Made by a program: the position numbers and the translations under genes. The notes under the pieces were generated by a model. The model was given only the letters and a program-made list of their open reading frames with translations. It searched no databases and was not told where the DNA came from. Below, piece by piece: positions 43,139 to 51,775 of a stretch of 64,000 bases of DNA. This DNA comes from Verrucomicrobiaceae bacterium (GTDB lineage Bacteria; Verrucomicrobiota; Verrucomicrobiia; Verrucomicrobiales; Verrucomicrobiaceae), in contig JABTUN010000003.1 of NCBI GenBank assembly GCA_015075365.1, positions 537,060 through 601,059 of the forward strand, written 5' to 3'. How positions within the stretch are numbered: position 1 is the stretch's first letter; every line of letters starts with the position of its first letter.

Positions 43139-43761
43139 TCCGCCTTGCGATAGGCCACAATGCCCTGTGCGATGCCCTCCGCGATACGCGAGCGGAACTC
43201 ACCGGTCATCATACGGGCTCGTTCGCTGGGATTGCTGACAAAACCACACTCGACCAGCACAGCGGGATTGCGCGTGGTTTCGCGGATGACATGGAAACTG
43301 GCGCTTTTGACGCCTCGATGCGTCATCTTGGTCCTTTGGACAAGATAGGCCTGGATATAGGCGGCCAGGGTGTAGCTGGAGGAACGGTGGTAGTAAGTCT
43401 CGACGCCCGCGCCGCTGCCGCCGCGGTTGTAGTTGTAGTGGATGCTCACGAAAATGGCGTTTCCACGGCTGTTGCCGAGCCTGGAGCGGTCCTGGAGGGG
43501 AATGAACACGTCCCGGCTGCGTGACATGATGACCTTGAGCCCGGCTTTCTTGAGGAGTTGCTCCACCCGGCGCGCGGTGTCGAGCGCAAGGTGCTTTTCA
43601 TACACATAGCCGATGGCCGCCCCGCGATCATGCGCGCCGTGGCCGGCGTCGAGGATGACGGTGTCGAAGGCTGTGGCGAATGCGGGCAGCAAGAGGCTGC
43701 AAGAAAGGAGAACCAAGGCAGAGAACGTGCGCGGGGTATTCAGAAAGCGGGAGATGGGCAT
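43135..43761 (-). CDS. N-acetylmuramoyl-L-alanine amidase (Amidase_3)
   Basis: The 208-residue secreted zinc amidase cleaves the amide bond between MurNAc and the stem peptide in peptidoglycan. It has a signal peptide (FSALVLLSCSLLLPAFATA) directly before the catalytic domain. Zinc and catalytic residues are visible in LDAGHGAHDRGA, YVYEKHLALD, FVSIHYN and VECGFVSNP. The enzyme has no binding or regulatory domain. The start at 43761 (MPISRFLNT) is preferred to 43809. It ends in a 4-bp overlap with ccsA. Confidence 0.92.
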   Translation of the reverse strand: MPISRFLNTPRTFSALVLLSCSLLLPAFATAFDTVILDAGHGAHDRGAAIGYVYEKHLALDTARRVEQLLKKAGLKVIMSRSRDVFIPLQDRSRLGNSRGNAIFVSIHYNYNRGGSGAGVETYYHRSSSYTLAAYIQAYLVQRTKMTHRGVKSASFHVIRETTRNPAVLVECGFVSNPSERARMMTGEFRSRIAEGIAQGIVAYRKAD

Positions 43762-43882
43762 GAGGCGGGGGATTTCGGCGCGTGTGAGCAGTGTGCCCCT
43801 CAGAGGCACGCGGATGCAGTGCCAGTAAGCGGAAAAGCCGCCGAAGGGTCAACCCTGAAATGCCGCCGCGACTTCTTTTTGC

Positions 43883-43915
43883 ACAAAAAAACCGCCGGGC
43901 GCATTGCCCGGCGGT
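43883..43915 (-). terminator. Strong factor-independent terminator of the pilin-like gene
   Basis: On the minus strand ACCGCCGGGC pairs with GCCCGGCGGT (43906-43915 with 43891-43900), separated by a 5-nt loop and followed by a run of seven T residues. It lies 26 bp after the stop codon of the pilin-like gene. This is the clearest intrinsic terminator in the window. Confidence 0.9.
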
Positions 43916-43940
43916 GAAGAAACAGTGCCATCAGACTCGA

Positions 43941-44810
43941 TCAATTGCCGAGAGGGGAAGGCGGGGCTCCGGGTGCGCCAGGAGCCGACGGGAATCCACC
44001 GGGGGTGCCGGGAGGCGCTCCAAGGGGTGATCCCAAGGGGCTGCCGAGCGGTGAACCCAACTGACCACCAACGGCATTGGGGTCGTAAGTGCCAGTGCCT
44101 CCACCACCTGGCATGGCACCACCCTGAATCAGCGCGTTAAGCACCTGCTGAACCTGACCAGGGGTTGCCTGCGTGAACATGTCCAGACCACCGGCCATCT
44201 GTTTGGGGCCGACGATGCCAATTTTGCCTGCGAGATCTACCACCTCAGCACCGCCATCGTTGCGGCCGATGATGACCTGCCCGCCGGGCCAAGTACGGCC
44301 GGGGCGGAGCTGACCGGCGAAGTTGGCATTCCATTGGGGCGGCCAGCTTGGGGCGGCTGGGTTTTCATACACAAGCGGCATATTGCCGGGGCTGGTGTCC
44401 GTGAGTCCCTGGGTCATGGCCCAATGATTTTCATTTTGAAGAAGGGCCATCCCAAACTGGGGTGGCTGGCCAATGTTGCCGTCTGGATTGTAACCAGCCG
44501 GGCAGCCAAAGATGCGCTCGTCAGTCACGATTTGCTCCTGGATCATCAGGCGGAACGCGTCATTGGCGTTTTGGGCCATGCCGCCCGTCATCGGGTTGGT
44601 CACCGTGTCCGGGTACTGGCTGTTGTTCTTGCCGGCGAACTGCTTCATCGAGAGGATGATTTGTTTGCAGTTGCTGACACCTTTCATCTGGTTGCCTTGG
44701 CGCTGGACGGCGTTGAAGGCGGGGACGGCCAGGCTGGCGAGGATGGCGATGATGGTGATCACGACCAGCAACTCGATCAGCGTGAAGCCGCGGTTGTTTT
44801 TTGTTCTCAT
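43941..44810 (-). CDS. Type IV pilin-like protein with Gly/Pro repeat tail
   Basis: The 289-residue protein begins with a canonical type III signal: MRTKNNRG followed by FTLIELLVVITIIAILASL, cleaved after Gly8 with Phe9 and Glu5 of the mature protein in place. A globular domain (CKQIILSMKQFAGKNNSQYP, then SNCKQ- and FGCP-type cysteines) follows, related to the Verrucomicrobia prepilin-type (DUF1559-like) family. The last ~50 residues are a collagen-like repeat (GSPLGSPLGSPLGAPPGTPGG). It is probably a pseudopilin or surface protein; no assembly genes are nearby. A strong terminator follows. Confidence 0.88.
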   Translation of the reverse strand: MRTKNNRGFTLIELLVVITIIAILASLAVPAFNAVQRQGNQMKGVSNCKQIILSMKQFAGKNNSQYPDTVTNPMTGGMAQNANDAFRLMIQEQIVTDERIFGCPAGYNPDGNIGQPPQFGMALLQNENHWAMTQGLTDTSPGNMPLVYENPAAPSWPPQWNANFAGQLRPGRTWPGGQVIIGRNDGGAEVVDLAGKIGIVGPKQMAGGLDMFTQATPGQVQQVLNALIQGGAMPGGGGTGTYDPNAVGGQLGSPLGSPLGSPLGAPPGTPGGFPSAPGAPGAPPSPLGN

Positions 44811-44965
44811 GGGTTTGCTATGGGTATGTATGGGTTGGCGTTGACAGTGGAATGGCCGTCATTTAGGCGACAATTCCAATTGGATTACAACAAATCCAGC
44901 CGTGTCTGGCGAGACAAATTTTTCGCGCGGGCCAACTTCTCTCGCAGAGAGGCTGCAGAAGCACA

Positions 44966-44993
44966 AAGGCATCAGGCTTGCGCCTGATGCCTT
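44966..44993. repeat. Perfect 12-bp palindromic hairpin
   Basis: AAGGCATCAGGC and GCCTGATGCCTT flank a TTGC loop. It lies 43 bp beyond the stop of the outer-membrane protein gene (minus strand) and could end that transcript, but only a short T run (tttg) follows on that strand. The stem is perfect. A terminator is the simplest reading. Confidence 0.65.
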
Positions 44994-45035
44994 CGAGTGC
45001 GGTTGTTCCTGGATGATCTCGGGGGAGGAATGGTT

Positions 45036-45923
45036 TTACCAGCGGAGGCGGAGGTTTCCGCGGAATCCGCGCGTCGTGTCGCCGAAGTCGGCACCGATGC
45101 CGATGTCGAACCGGGGCATCACGCGGAAGTAACCGCCGAAGTCCAGGATCTTGCTGTCATACTTGTCCGCGCTGCTGACCGTCACCCCCATTTGCAGTTC
45201 CACCGCGTCGGTGAGGGCAAAGCGGAGGCCAGGACGCACATAGATGGCACCGTCATCAAAGCTGACCGCCGTGTTGCTGGCCTTCAAGCTGGCGTAAACA
45301 AGCCCGGCCTCGCCCACGAACTGAAGTCGCGGGTCGATCAACTGGGTGTGGAAGCCGATGCCCGCTTGAACTGTGGCGAAGTCATAGTTGTCGTTGGTGG
45401 CGCCCGCGATTCCAGTACCTTTGCCGCTCCCCCAGGCGGCCCCAAATTTGAGATACAGCGGGTCCATCAACGCGACGCTCAAAGTGGCACCAATGGTGTT
45501 GGCACCGTCCAGGCCTTTGTTCTTTGGCTGGATATAGCGGTAATTAAACTCCAGGTAGTTGTAATTGATGATGCCACCGGCGCTGGCCGGGCCCCCAAAA
45601 CCATTGCTCGAAGGACCTCCATATGTGTTTGGGGGAGGTGGGGCACCGTAGTAGCCGGAAGACGGTGGCGGTAGCGGAGCCACGGCACCTGGAGGCGGTG
45701 GTGCCGAATACGGGTCCGCATAGGCGCTCGGAGAGCTCACTCCCGGACTGAGTGAGGGAGGTGGGGCGGAGTTAGGATAAGCCGGAACGCTGGGAGGTGG
45801 AGGGTATGAAGGAGGCGGGGCGACTCCCATCGTGCCATAACCCGGGGGCGGCGGGGGCATGGATTGGCCGAAGGCCAGGCTGCTTGTCACGAGAAGCAGC
45901 AGGGGAATGAGGGGCCGTTTCAT
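45036..45923 (-). CDS. Proline-rich N-terminal domain plus beta-barrel outer-membrane protein
   Basis: The 295-residue protein has a signal peptide (MKRPLIPLLLLVTSSLAFGQ), a ~90-residue Pro/Ser/Tyr/Gly-rich extension (PPPPPGYGTM, PPPSYPPPP) and a C-terminal barrel of about 190 residues with alternating strands. Examples are INYNYLEFNYRYIQ, LYLKFGAAWGSG, IGFHTQLIDPRLQFVGEAGLVYASL and a terminal FRGNLRLRW. The family is not recognised. The Pro-rich part may cross or bind the peptidoglycan layer; this is inference. It is divergent from the terpene-cyclase-like gene. Confidence 0.7.
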   Translation of the reverse strand: MKRPLIPLLLLVTSSLAFGQSMPPPPPGYGTMGVAPPPSYPPPPSVPAYPNSAPPPSLSPGVSSPSAYADPYSAPPPPGAVAPLPPPSSGYYGAPPPPNTYGGPSSNGFGGPASAGGIINYNYLEFNYRYIQPKNKGLDGANTIGATLSVALMDPLYLKFGAAWGSGKGTGIAGATNDNYDFATVQAGIGFHTQLIDPRLQFVGEAGLVYASLKASNTAVSFDDGAIYVRPGLRFALTDAVELQMGVTVSSADKYDSKILDFGGYFRVMPRFDIGIGADFGDTTRGFRGNLRLRW

Positions 45924-46108
45924 AAAAATGACAGGTCAATTAATAGTTTGATAATCTTAACTATTCTATCATTTAAACGAAATCAGCAACTCCTTTTTGT
46001 TTTTTTAGATTTCACCATTGATTGCGCTCAGTGCTGGCAATTTTGAGGGTTTCCGCCGCGATGTTCATGTGGTATTCGCCGTTTTCCTGCTGCTTGTCAG
46101 CCCTTTGA
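45924..46108. promoter_or_regulatory. AT-rich divergent promoter region
   Basis: This 185-bp gap between divergent genes is conspicuously AT-rich for the window (ttaatagtttgataatctta, then tattctatcatttaaacg, and a T-run tttttgtttttttag). It probably contains promoters for both flanking genes. I cannot place -35/-10 pairs with correct spacing with any confidence; ttgata and tagaat-like boxes occur but spacing is off. No ORF is credible here. Confidence 0.45.
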
Positions 46109-47215
46109 ATGAAAACACCTTTGATCGCACTTTGCGCCCTGACTCTCGCCCGCCTGGCGGGAGGCCAGGCACCCAAACAGGAATTGATCTCCCCTCAGGT
46201 GAAAGCCTGTGTGGAAAAAGCGGTGGCCTGGCTGGTGAAGCAGCAAAAGCCGGCAGGATTGATTGTCGATGAAAGGTCGGATGTGCGGCCCAAACGGGGC
46301 GATTTGCCCTCCCACAGCGCGGCAATGACCGCCCTGGCTCTCATGGGGCTGGCGAGTGTGGGTCACATGCCGGACGACCCGACGCCAGAGGGCCAGGCAG
46401 CGGGCCGGGCGCTGCGATTTATTGTGGAGGGCATCGAGCCGGACGAAAACGGCTACCTGGGCCGTAGTGACCGCTCCCGCATGTACGGCCACGGGATCAT
46501 CTCGCTCACACTGGCGGAAATGCTGGGCCATGCGCCTGACGAGGCCACGGACAAACGTCTGCGCAGCCTCCTCGAAGGCGCGGTGAAGCTCATCCTGCGC
46601 TCCCAGCAGGTGCCGAAGAGCGAGGCCAACCGCGGCGGGTGGCGTTACGAGCCGCAGAGCAGTGACAGTGATATTTCGGTGAGCGTATGGCAGCTCATGG
46701 CGTTGCGCGCGGCGAAAAACGCAGGATTCGACGTGCCCAAGGCTGCCATCGACAACGCGGTGGCCTATATCAAACGCAGCTACCGCGTGGAGCGGGATGC
46801 CAATGGCAATCCGAAGTCCGACTCCGCCGCCTTCAGCTACGAGCCATATGGAGGAAGGCAGACCTTCTCCACCACCGCCGCCGGGCTGCTTTCCCTGCAA
46901 GTCTGTGGCGAGTACGATGCCCTGGAGGTGACCGGCAGCGCGAACTGGCTCCTGAAATCTCCGCCGGAGATCAGCGAGCCCTGGTTCTTCTACGGCTGCT
47001 ACTACTACGCCCAGGGCATGTACCAGCGCGGCGGGGATCACGCCGCCACGGCGCGTCAGCGCACCGAGCAGATCCTCGTTGGTGCCCAGTCTCCGGAAGG
47101 GAACTGGTTTCCGCGTAACGGCAATGAAAAGAGCGCCGGGGCAGTCTATGCCACCTCCCTGGCCTTGCTCAGCCTGTCCGTGCATCACCACTACCTGCCG
47201 ATCTACCAGAAGTGA
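46109..47215 (+). CDS. Secreted terpene-cyclase/prenyltransferase-fold protein
   Basis: The 368-residue protein has a signal peptide (MKTPLIALCALTLARLAGG) and an alpha-alpha toroid built of repeats such as ACVEKAVAWLVKQQ, MTALALMGLASVGH, GHGIISLTLAEMLG and SVWQLMALRAAKNAGFDVP. This is the squalene-hopene-cyclase/prenyltransferase repeat fold. No DXDD cyclase motif is seen, so catalysis is doubtful. Similar exported proteins are common in Planctomycetes and Verrucomicrobia with unknown roles. It is followed 73 bp later by a DUF1501 gene and may be coexpressed with it. Confidence 0.82.
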   Translation: MKTPLIALCALTLARLAGGQAPKQELISPQVKACVEKAVAWLVKQQKPAGLIVDERSDVRPKRGDLPSHSAAMTALALMGLASVGHMPDDPTPEGQAAGRALRFIVEGIEPDENGYLGRSDRSRMYGHGIISLTLAEMLGHAPDEATDKRLRSLLEGAVKLILRSQQVPKSEANRGGWRYEPQSSDSDISVSVWQLMALRAAKNAGFDVPKAAIDNAVAYIKRSYRVERDANGNPKSDSAAFSYEPYGGRQTFSTTAAGLLSLQVCGEYDALEVTGSANWLLKSPPEISEPWFFYGCYYYAQGMYQRGGDHAATARQRTEQILVGAQSPEGNWFPRNGNEKSAGAVYATSLALLSLSVHHHYLPIYQK

Positions 47216-47287
47216 GCCCCCACGAAAGTGAGGGGTGTTCGCCGATGAAATCCGGCCTGCCAGGGCGTTTGATAGGGCATTCAGCCC

Positions 47288-48553
47288 ATGAAACGCCGTT
47301 CCTTCCTCACCTCCGCAGCCGCCCTTGGCACCGCGCCGTTGTTTGCCAGCAACACACCCGTGCACACGCCCAAGGGCAAGGCCGAGCACTGCATCTTCAT
47401 CTGGCTCGGTGGTGGCATGGGCCAGATCGACACCTTTGATCCCAAGAAAATCGGGGACAACATCTCGAAGCAAAAGGTCGCGGGATCGCTCTACAAGGCC
47501 ATCGACACCGCCGTACCAGGCGTCCAGGTCGTGGAGCATTTGGGCAAGACGGCGAAGGTGATGGAGCATGTGACCGCCATGCGCACGGTGAATCACCACG
47601 TCATCGACGAGCACGCCTTCGCCACCAACATCGTCCACACCGGGCGCATGATCTCCGGAAACACCATTTACCCCAGCATCGGCTCCATCGTCTCCCATGT
47701 GCGCGGCGCGGCCAGCGACGATGTGCCGCCCTACATCCTCATCGGCTATCCGAATGTGAGCCGAGGCCCCGGTTTCCTCGGAGCGAAGGCCGGCTACGTC
47801 TATCTCACCGACACGGAGACCGGTCCCGCCGGCTTTACCCGTCCGGATTTTGTTGATGAAAAGCGCGCGCTCACCCGCGAGCAGCTTCTCCAGCCGCTGA
47901 TGGCGCGTGCGCCGCGCGAGTCCTCGCTCGCCGACTACAAGGAGGCTCAGGAGCAGGCATTGCATCTTTCCGGTCCCCGCTTCATGCGTCATTTCAATTT
48001 GAAGGAGGAGCCCGCTTCTTTGCGCAATGAATACGGCGGTGAATTCGGCCAGCGCTGCCTGCTTTCCCGCCGCCTCGTGCAGGCGGGTGTACGGTTCATC
48101 GAGGTGTCTCACAATCTCAATTTCATGAATGGCACCGGCTGGGACATTCACAATGAGGGCTACAAGAACCAGCACCTCCTCATCCAGGAGCTCGACACCG
48201 CGCTGGCAGCCCTGATCCGCGATTTGAAGGACAAAAAGCTGCTCGACAAGACGCTCATCGTCGTTGGCACCGAGTTCGGTCGCCCGGCGCAGTTTGATGG
48301 ACGTGGCGGGCGCGGGCATCAAGGTACTGCCTTCTCCATGGTGCTGGCCGGCGGTGGACTGAAGCACTGCGGTGCTTATGGTGTGACAGACGAACTCGCC
48401 AAGAACCCGGTCGAGAACCCGGTGCCGCTGGTGGATTTCCACGCCACCATCCACGCGGCGATGGGCATCGACCCCGCGAAGGAATTGATGGATGGCACGC
48501 GTCCCGTGCCGATCACCGATGGTGGCAAGCCCGTGGCGGCGCTGTTTGGCTGA
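47288..48553 (+). CDS. DUF1501 secreted (sulfatase-fold) protein
   Basis: The 421-residue protein starts MKRRSFLTSAAALGTAPLFA, a Tat signal. The body matches DUF1501: HCIFIWLGGGMGQIDTFDPK, HVTAMRTVNHHVIDEHAFATN, YPSIGSIVSHVRG, VSHNLNFMNGTGWDIH, DKTLIVVGTEFGRPAQFDG and GRGHQGTAFSMVLAGGG. It belongs to the branch without a DUF1800 partner and is distinct from the paralogue at 22.8 kb. The HQGT and FGR elements are conserved in the alkaline-phosphatase-like superfamily. It converges on glgB over 6 bp. Confidence 0.92.
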   Translation: MKRRSFLTSAAALGTAPLFASNTPVHTPKGKAEHCIFIWLGGGMGQIDTFDPKKIGDNISKQKVAGSLYKAIDTAVPGVQVVEHLGKTAKVMEHVTAMRTVNHHVIDEHAFATNIVHTGRMISGNTIYPSIGSIVSHVRGAASDDVPPYILIGYPNVSRGPGFLGAKAGYVYLTDTETGPAGFTRPDFVDEKRALTREQLLQPLMARAPRESSLADYKEAQEQALHLSGPRFMRHFNLKEEPASLRNEYGGEFGQRCLLSRRLVQAGVRFIEVSHNLNFMNGTGWDIHNEGYKNQHLLIQELDTALAALIRDLKDKKLLDKTLIVVGTEFGRPAQFDGRGGRGHQGTAFSMVLAGGGLKHCGAYGVTDELAKNPVENPVPLVDFHATIHAAMGIDPAKELMDGTRPVPITDGGKPVAALFG

Positions 48554-48559
48554 CGCGGA

Positions 48560-50731
48560 TCAATGCCCGATCACCAAGGTGCCCAGCGGCGGCAGGTCCA
48601 CCACGATGCTCCAGGACTGGCCTTGGTGCGGCACTTCCTGGGCCTGGAATCCAGCGCCCGCGCTTACGCCGCTGCCTGCATAGCTGGCCGCGTCGCTGTT
48701 GAGCAGCTCGCGGTAGCTGCCCGCCTCGGCCACGCCGACACGGTAGGCTTTGCGCGGCACCGGCGTGGCATTGACCAGCACATACACCTTGTCGCCGTCC
48801 GGGGAGCAGCGCGCGTAGGCAAAGATGCTGTTCTCCGCATCGTTCGCGTCGAGCCAGAAGAATCCACCCGCCTCATGGTCCCGCGCATGCAGCGCGGGCC
48901 GGCTGGTGTAGAGATGGTTCAGGTCTTTGACGAGCCGTTGCAGGCCGCTGTGTTCCTCGCCGAGGAAGAGGTGCCAGTCGAGGCTGGCGTCGTGCTTCCA
49001 TTCGTCCCACTGGCCGAACTCGCCGCCCATGAAGAGCAGCTTCTTGCCTGGGTGCGTCCACATCCAGGCCAGGAACATGCGCAGATTGGCGAATTTCTGC
49101 CAGCGGTCGCCGGGCATCTTGTTGATGAGGCTGCCCTTGCCGTGCACCACCTCGTCGTGGCTCAGCACGAGGATGAAGTTCTCGTCATAGGCATAGATCA
49201 TCGAGAAAGTGGCCTCGCCATGGTGATACTTCCGGTGCACCGGGTCCTCGGCCATGTAGCGCAGGCTGTCGTTCATCCAGCCCATGTTCCATTTGAAGCC
49301 GAAGCCCAGCCCGCCGCTGCTCACCGGGCGCGACACGCCCGGCCATGCGGTGCTTTCCTCCGCGATGATCGTGGTGCCCGGGTGCAGCTCGTAGCACACC
49401 TGGTTGAGCTGCTTCATAAAGGAGATCGCCTCCAGGTTTTCACGGCCGCCGAGGTGGTTCGGCACCCATTCGCCCGCCTTGCGCGAGTAATCGAGGTAGA
49501 GCATGGAGGCCACCGCATCGACGCGCAGGCCGTCGATGTGGAACTGGTCCAACCAATAGAGGGCGTTGCCCACGAGGAAGTTTTTCACCTCGTTGCGGCC
49601 GTAATTGAAGATCAGCGTGCCCCAGTCCATGTGCTCGCCCAGGCGCGGGTCCTCATGCTCGTACAAGGCGGTGCCGTCGAACTTTGCCAGGCCGTGCTCG
49701 TCCTTCGGGAAATGCCCCGGCACCCAGTCCAGAATCACGCCAATGCCGTTCTGGTGGCAGCGGTCCACGAACTCGCGGAACTCATCCGGATTTCCGAAAC
49801 GGCTCGTCGGCGCGTAGTAGCCGGTGACCTGGTAGCCCCACGATCCGTCGAACGGGTGCTCCGCGATGCCCATCAGCTCGATGTGTGTGAAGCCAAGGCT
49901 CTTCACATACGGAATCAAATCGTCCGCCAGTTCGCGGTAAGTCAGCCAGCGCCCGCCATCGTTTGCGTTGCGCTTCCAGGAGCCAGGATGCACCTCGTAG
50001 ATGCTCATCGGCGAATGATACAGGTCGTGGGAGGCGCGGCGCTGCATCCAGTCCGTGTCCGCCCAGCCATAGCGGTCCAGGTCAAAAGTCAGGCTCGCTG
50101 TTTGCGCGCCGTTTTGGCCGTAGTTCGCCATCGGATCGCTCTTCACGCGGAGATGGCCGTGCTTGTCGACCAGCTCAAATTTGTAGTGCGTGTTCTCGCC
50201 CACACCGGGGATGAAGATCTCCCAGATGCCGGCCTCCACGCGGTGGCGCATCACATGCACACGGCCGTCCCAGCGGTTCCAGTCCCCCACCACGCTCACG
50301 CGCTGCGCGTTCGGCGCCCACACGGCAAACTGGCAGCCATCCACGCCGTCCAGCGTCTTCATTTTGGCCCCGAGGATCTCCCACAGGCGCTGGTGCGTGC
50401 CCTCACGGAAGAAATAAATGTCCTGCTCGCCCAGCAGCAGGCCGAAGGAATACGGATCCACGATGGTCTCCGCGATGCCTTCGTGGTCCGTGATCGCCAG
50501 CTCGTAGGCGCCGACGGGCGTGATGGCCTCGAAATAGCCGTCTTCGTGCAGTTTTCGTGCCTCCCAGCGCTGGCCTTTGACCAGCACATCGACCATCGCG
50601 GCGAAAGGTTGCACGGTGCGCACCACCTGCTGGCCGTTGCCGATGTCATGAGCACCTAAAAAGGCGAAGACATTGCCGTGGCGGGCCTGGACGGCCGACT
50701 GGATTTCCGACTTGCTGGAGAAACGGGACAT
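48560..50731 (-). CDS. glgB: 1,4-alpha-glucan branching enzyme
   Basis: This GH13 enzyme makes alpha-1,6 branches in glycogen. The 723-residue form includes the N-terminal extension and CBM48 (DGCQFAVWAPNAQRVSVVGDWN), the catalytic barrel with nucleophile Asp in GLRVDAVASMLYLDY, acid Glu in IIAEESTAWPGV and Asp in LVLSHDEVVHGK, and a C-terminal beta domain. The start is ATG 50731 (MSRFSSKSE) or GTG 50740. Because the upstream glycosyltransferase stop (TGA) lies directly before, the two are translationally coupled. Confidence 0.97.
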   Translation of the reverse strand: MSRFSSKSEIQSAVQARHGNVFAFLGAHDIGNGQQVVRTVQPFAAMVDVLVKGQRWEARKLHEDGYFEAITPVGAYELAITDHEGIAETIVDPYSFGLLLGEQDIYFFREGTHQRLWEILGAKMKTLDGVDGCQFAVWAPNAQRVSVVGDWNRWDGRVHVMRHRVEAGIWEIFIPGVGENTHYKFELVDKHGHLRVKSDPMANYGQNGAQTASLTFDLDRYGWADTDWMQRRASHDLYHSPMSIYEVHPGSWKRNANDGGRWLTYRELADDLIPYVKSLGFTHIELMGIAEHPFDGSWGYQVTGYYAPTSRFGNPDEFREFVDRCHQNGIGVILDWVPGHFPKDEHGLAKFDGTALYEHEDPRLGEHMDWGTLIFNYGRNEVKNFLVGNALYWLDQFHIDGLRVDAVASMLYLDYSRKAGEWVPNHLGGRENLEAISFMKQLNQVCYELHPGTTIIAEESTAWPGVSRPVSSGGLGFGFKWNMGWMNDSLRYMAEDPVHRKYHHGEATFSMIYAYDENFILVLSHDEVVHGKGSLINKMPGDRWQKFANLRMFLAWMWTHPGKKLLFMGGEFGQWDEWKHDASLDWHLFLGEEHSGLQRLVKDLNHLYTSRPALHARDHEAGGFFWLDANDAENSIFAYARCSPDGDKVYVLVNATPVPRKAYRVGVAEAGSYRELLNSDAASYAGSGVSAGAGFQAQEVPHQGQSWSIVVDLPPLGTLVIGH

Positions 50732-50740
50732 GGCCCGCAC

Positions 50741-51721
50741 TCATGGAGCTTTTCGACCGGAAAGCAACGGTTCCAGCCGTTCTTGGAGAATTGTCCTCCA
50801 GTCCAGCCGCGCCATCAGCCCGCGTCGCCCCTGCCGGGTCTTCACCGCCGCGTCGGTCTTGATCCGGCGCGCGATCCCCTTGGGTGAGGCTCCCAGCTTG
50901 AAGAACGTCGCCTGCGCCGCCACCTCACGGTGGGCCGGGATGTCTGAGCAAAACACCGGCACCTGATGCAGCGCCGCCTCGATCAAGGGCAGCCCGTAGC
51001 CTTCCTGCGTGCTCGGGAAAAAAAGCGCGTCGGCCATCTGGTAGAGGCTGCGCACGTCGGCGTCGCTCAACAGGGATTTTTCGCCGAGAAAGTGGACGCG
51101 TTTCGTGACACCGAGGTCCCTGGCGAGCTGTTTGAGCTCGCGGAAGTACTTGAGGCCGTCCTTCTGATGCGGATCAGGGGCCGCCGTGACGAGATAAACC
51201 GCGTCCGGAAGCTCCGCGAGCACGCGCAGGCCCAATTCGATGTTTTTGCGCCGCACGAAGCGTGTGGGCTGCAACAGCACCCATCCCGCCTTTTCAAGCT
51301 TCAGCGTCGAAACACGCTCCGTGAGCCCCAAAACGGCCCTCGCATCGCATCCGTTCGGTATGACATGGACCGGCTCGCAGGTGTGTTTCGCGTATTCGGC
51401 CCTCCGATGCTCCGAAACGGCGATGTGAACCGCCTGCGGCACTTTTTCAGCCCAGCGCACGTCATGCACCCAGTTGATCCAGCGGATGTCGCGGCGTGAT
51501 TCCGTCAGCGCGATGAGCTCTTCCGTCCATGTGAGGTCAAACGGCATGGTGAAGACATTGTGAACGATCACGGCCCCCCAGCGCCCTTCGCGCCATTCGC
51601 TGCGGGTGAGAACATCGACCTCGTGGCCGAGCGATCTCAAGGCGGCCGCCTGTTCACCGATGACACGCTCCACGCCGCCGATCACGGGCGGCTTTGAATA
51701 GTGCAGGAGGGCGATATGCAT
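50741..51721 (-). CDS. GT4-type glycosyltransferase
   Basis: The 326-residue protein has the GT-B fold: N-terminal HIALLHYSKPPVIGGVERVIG and HEVDVLTRSEW, a WVHDVRWAEKVPQA segment, HVIPNGCDARA, and a C-terminal nucleotide-sugar site PSTQEGYGLPLIEAAL with the EX7E glutamates. It overlaps/abuts glgB, so a role in alpha-glucan synthesis is plausible, although the sequence is closer to ordinary family 4 transferases than to glycogen synthase GlgA. No ADP-glucose or trehalose gene is adjacent. Confidence 0.88.
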   Translation of the reverse strand: MHIALLHYSKPPVIGGVERVIGEQAAALRSLGHEVDVLTRSEWREGRWGAVIVHNVFTMPFDLTWTEELIALTESRRDIRWINWVHDVRWAEKVPQAVHIAVSEHRRAEYAKHTCEPVHVIPNGCDARAVLGLTERVSTLKLEKAGWVLLQPTRFVRRKNIELGLRVLAELPDAVYLVTAAPDPHQKDGLKYFRELKQLARDLGVTKRVHFLGEKSLLSDADVRSLYQMADALFFPSTQEGYGLPLIEAALHQVPVFCSDIPAHREVAAQATFFKLGASPKGIARRIKTDAAVKTRQGRRGLMARLDWRTILQERLEPLLSGRKAP

Positions 51722-51775
51722 CAGGAGAGATAGCCGGGAGTGTTTTCAGCCGCCAAGCGGTTCATTCATGCGCCC

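Noticed and set aside
46097..48454. 785-residue minus-strand reading frame
   Set aside because: It is antisense to the terpene-cyclase-like and DUF1501 genes, both of which have clear signals and family motifs.
48563..50659. 698-residue plus-strand reading frame
   Set aside because: Entirely antisense to glgB; it has no recognisable domain and the composition of a GC-rich shadow.
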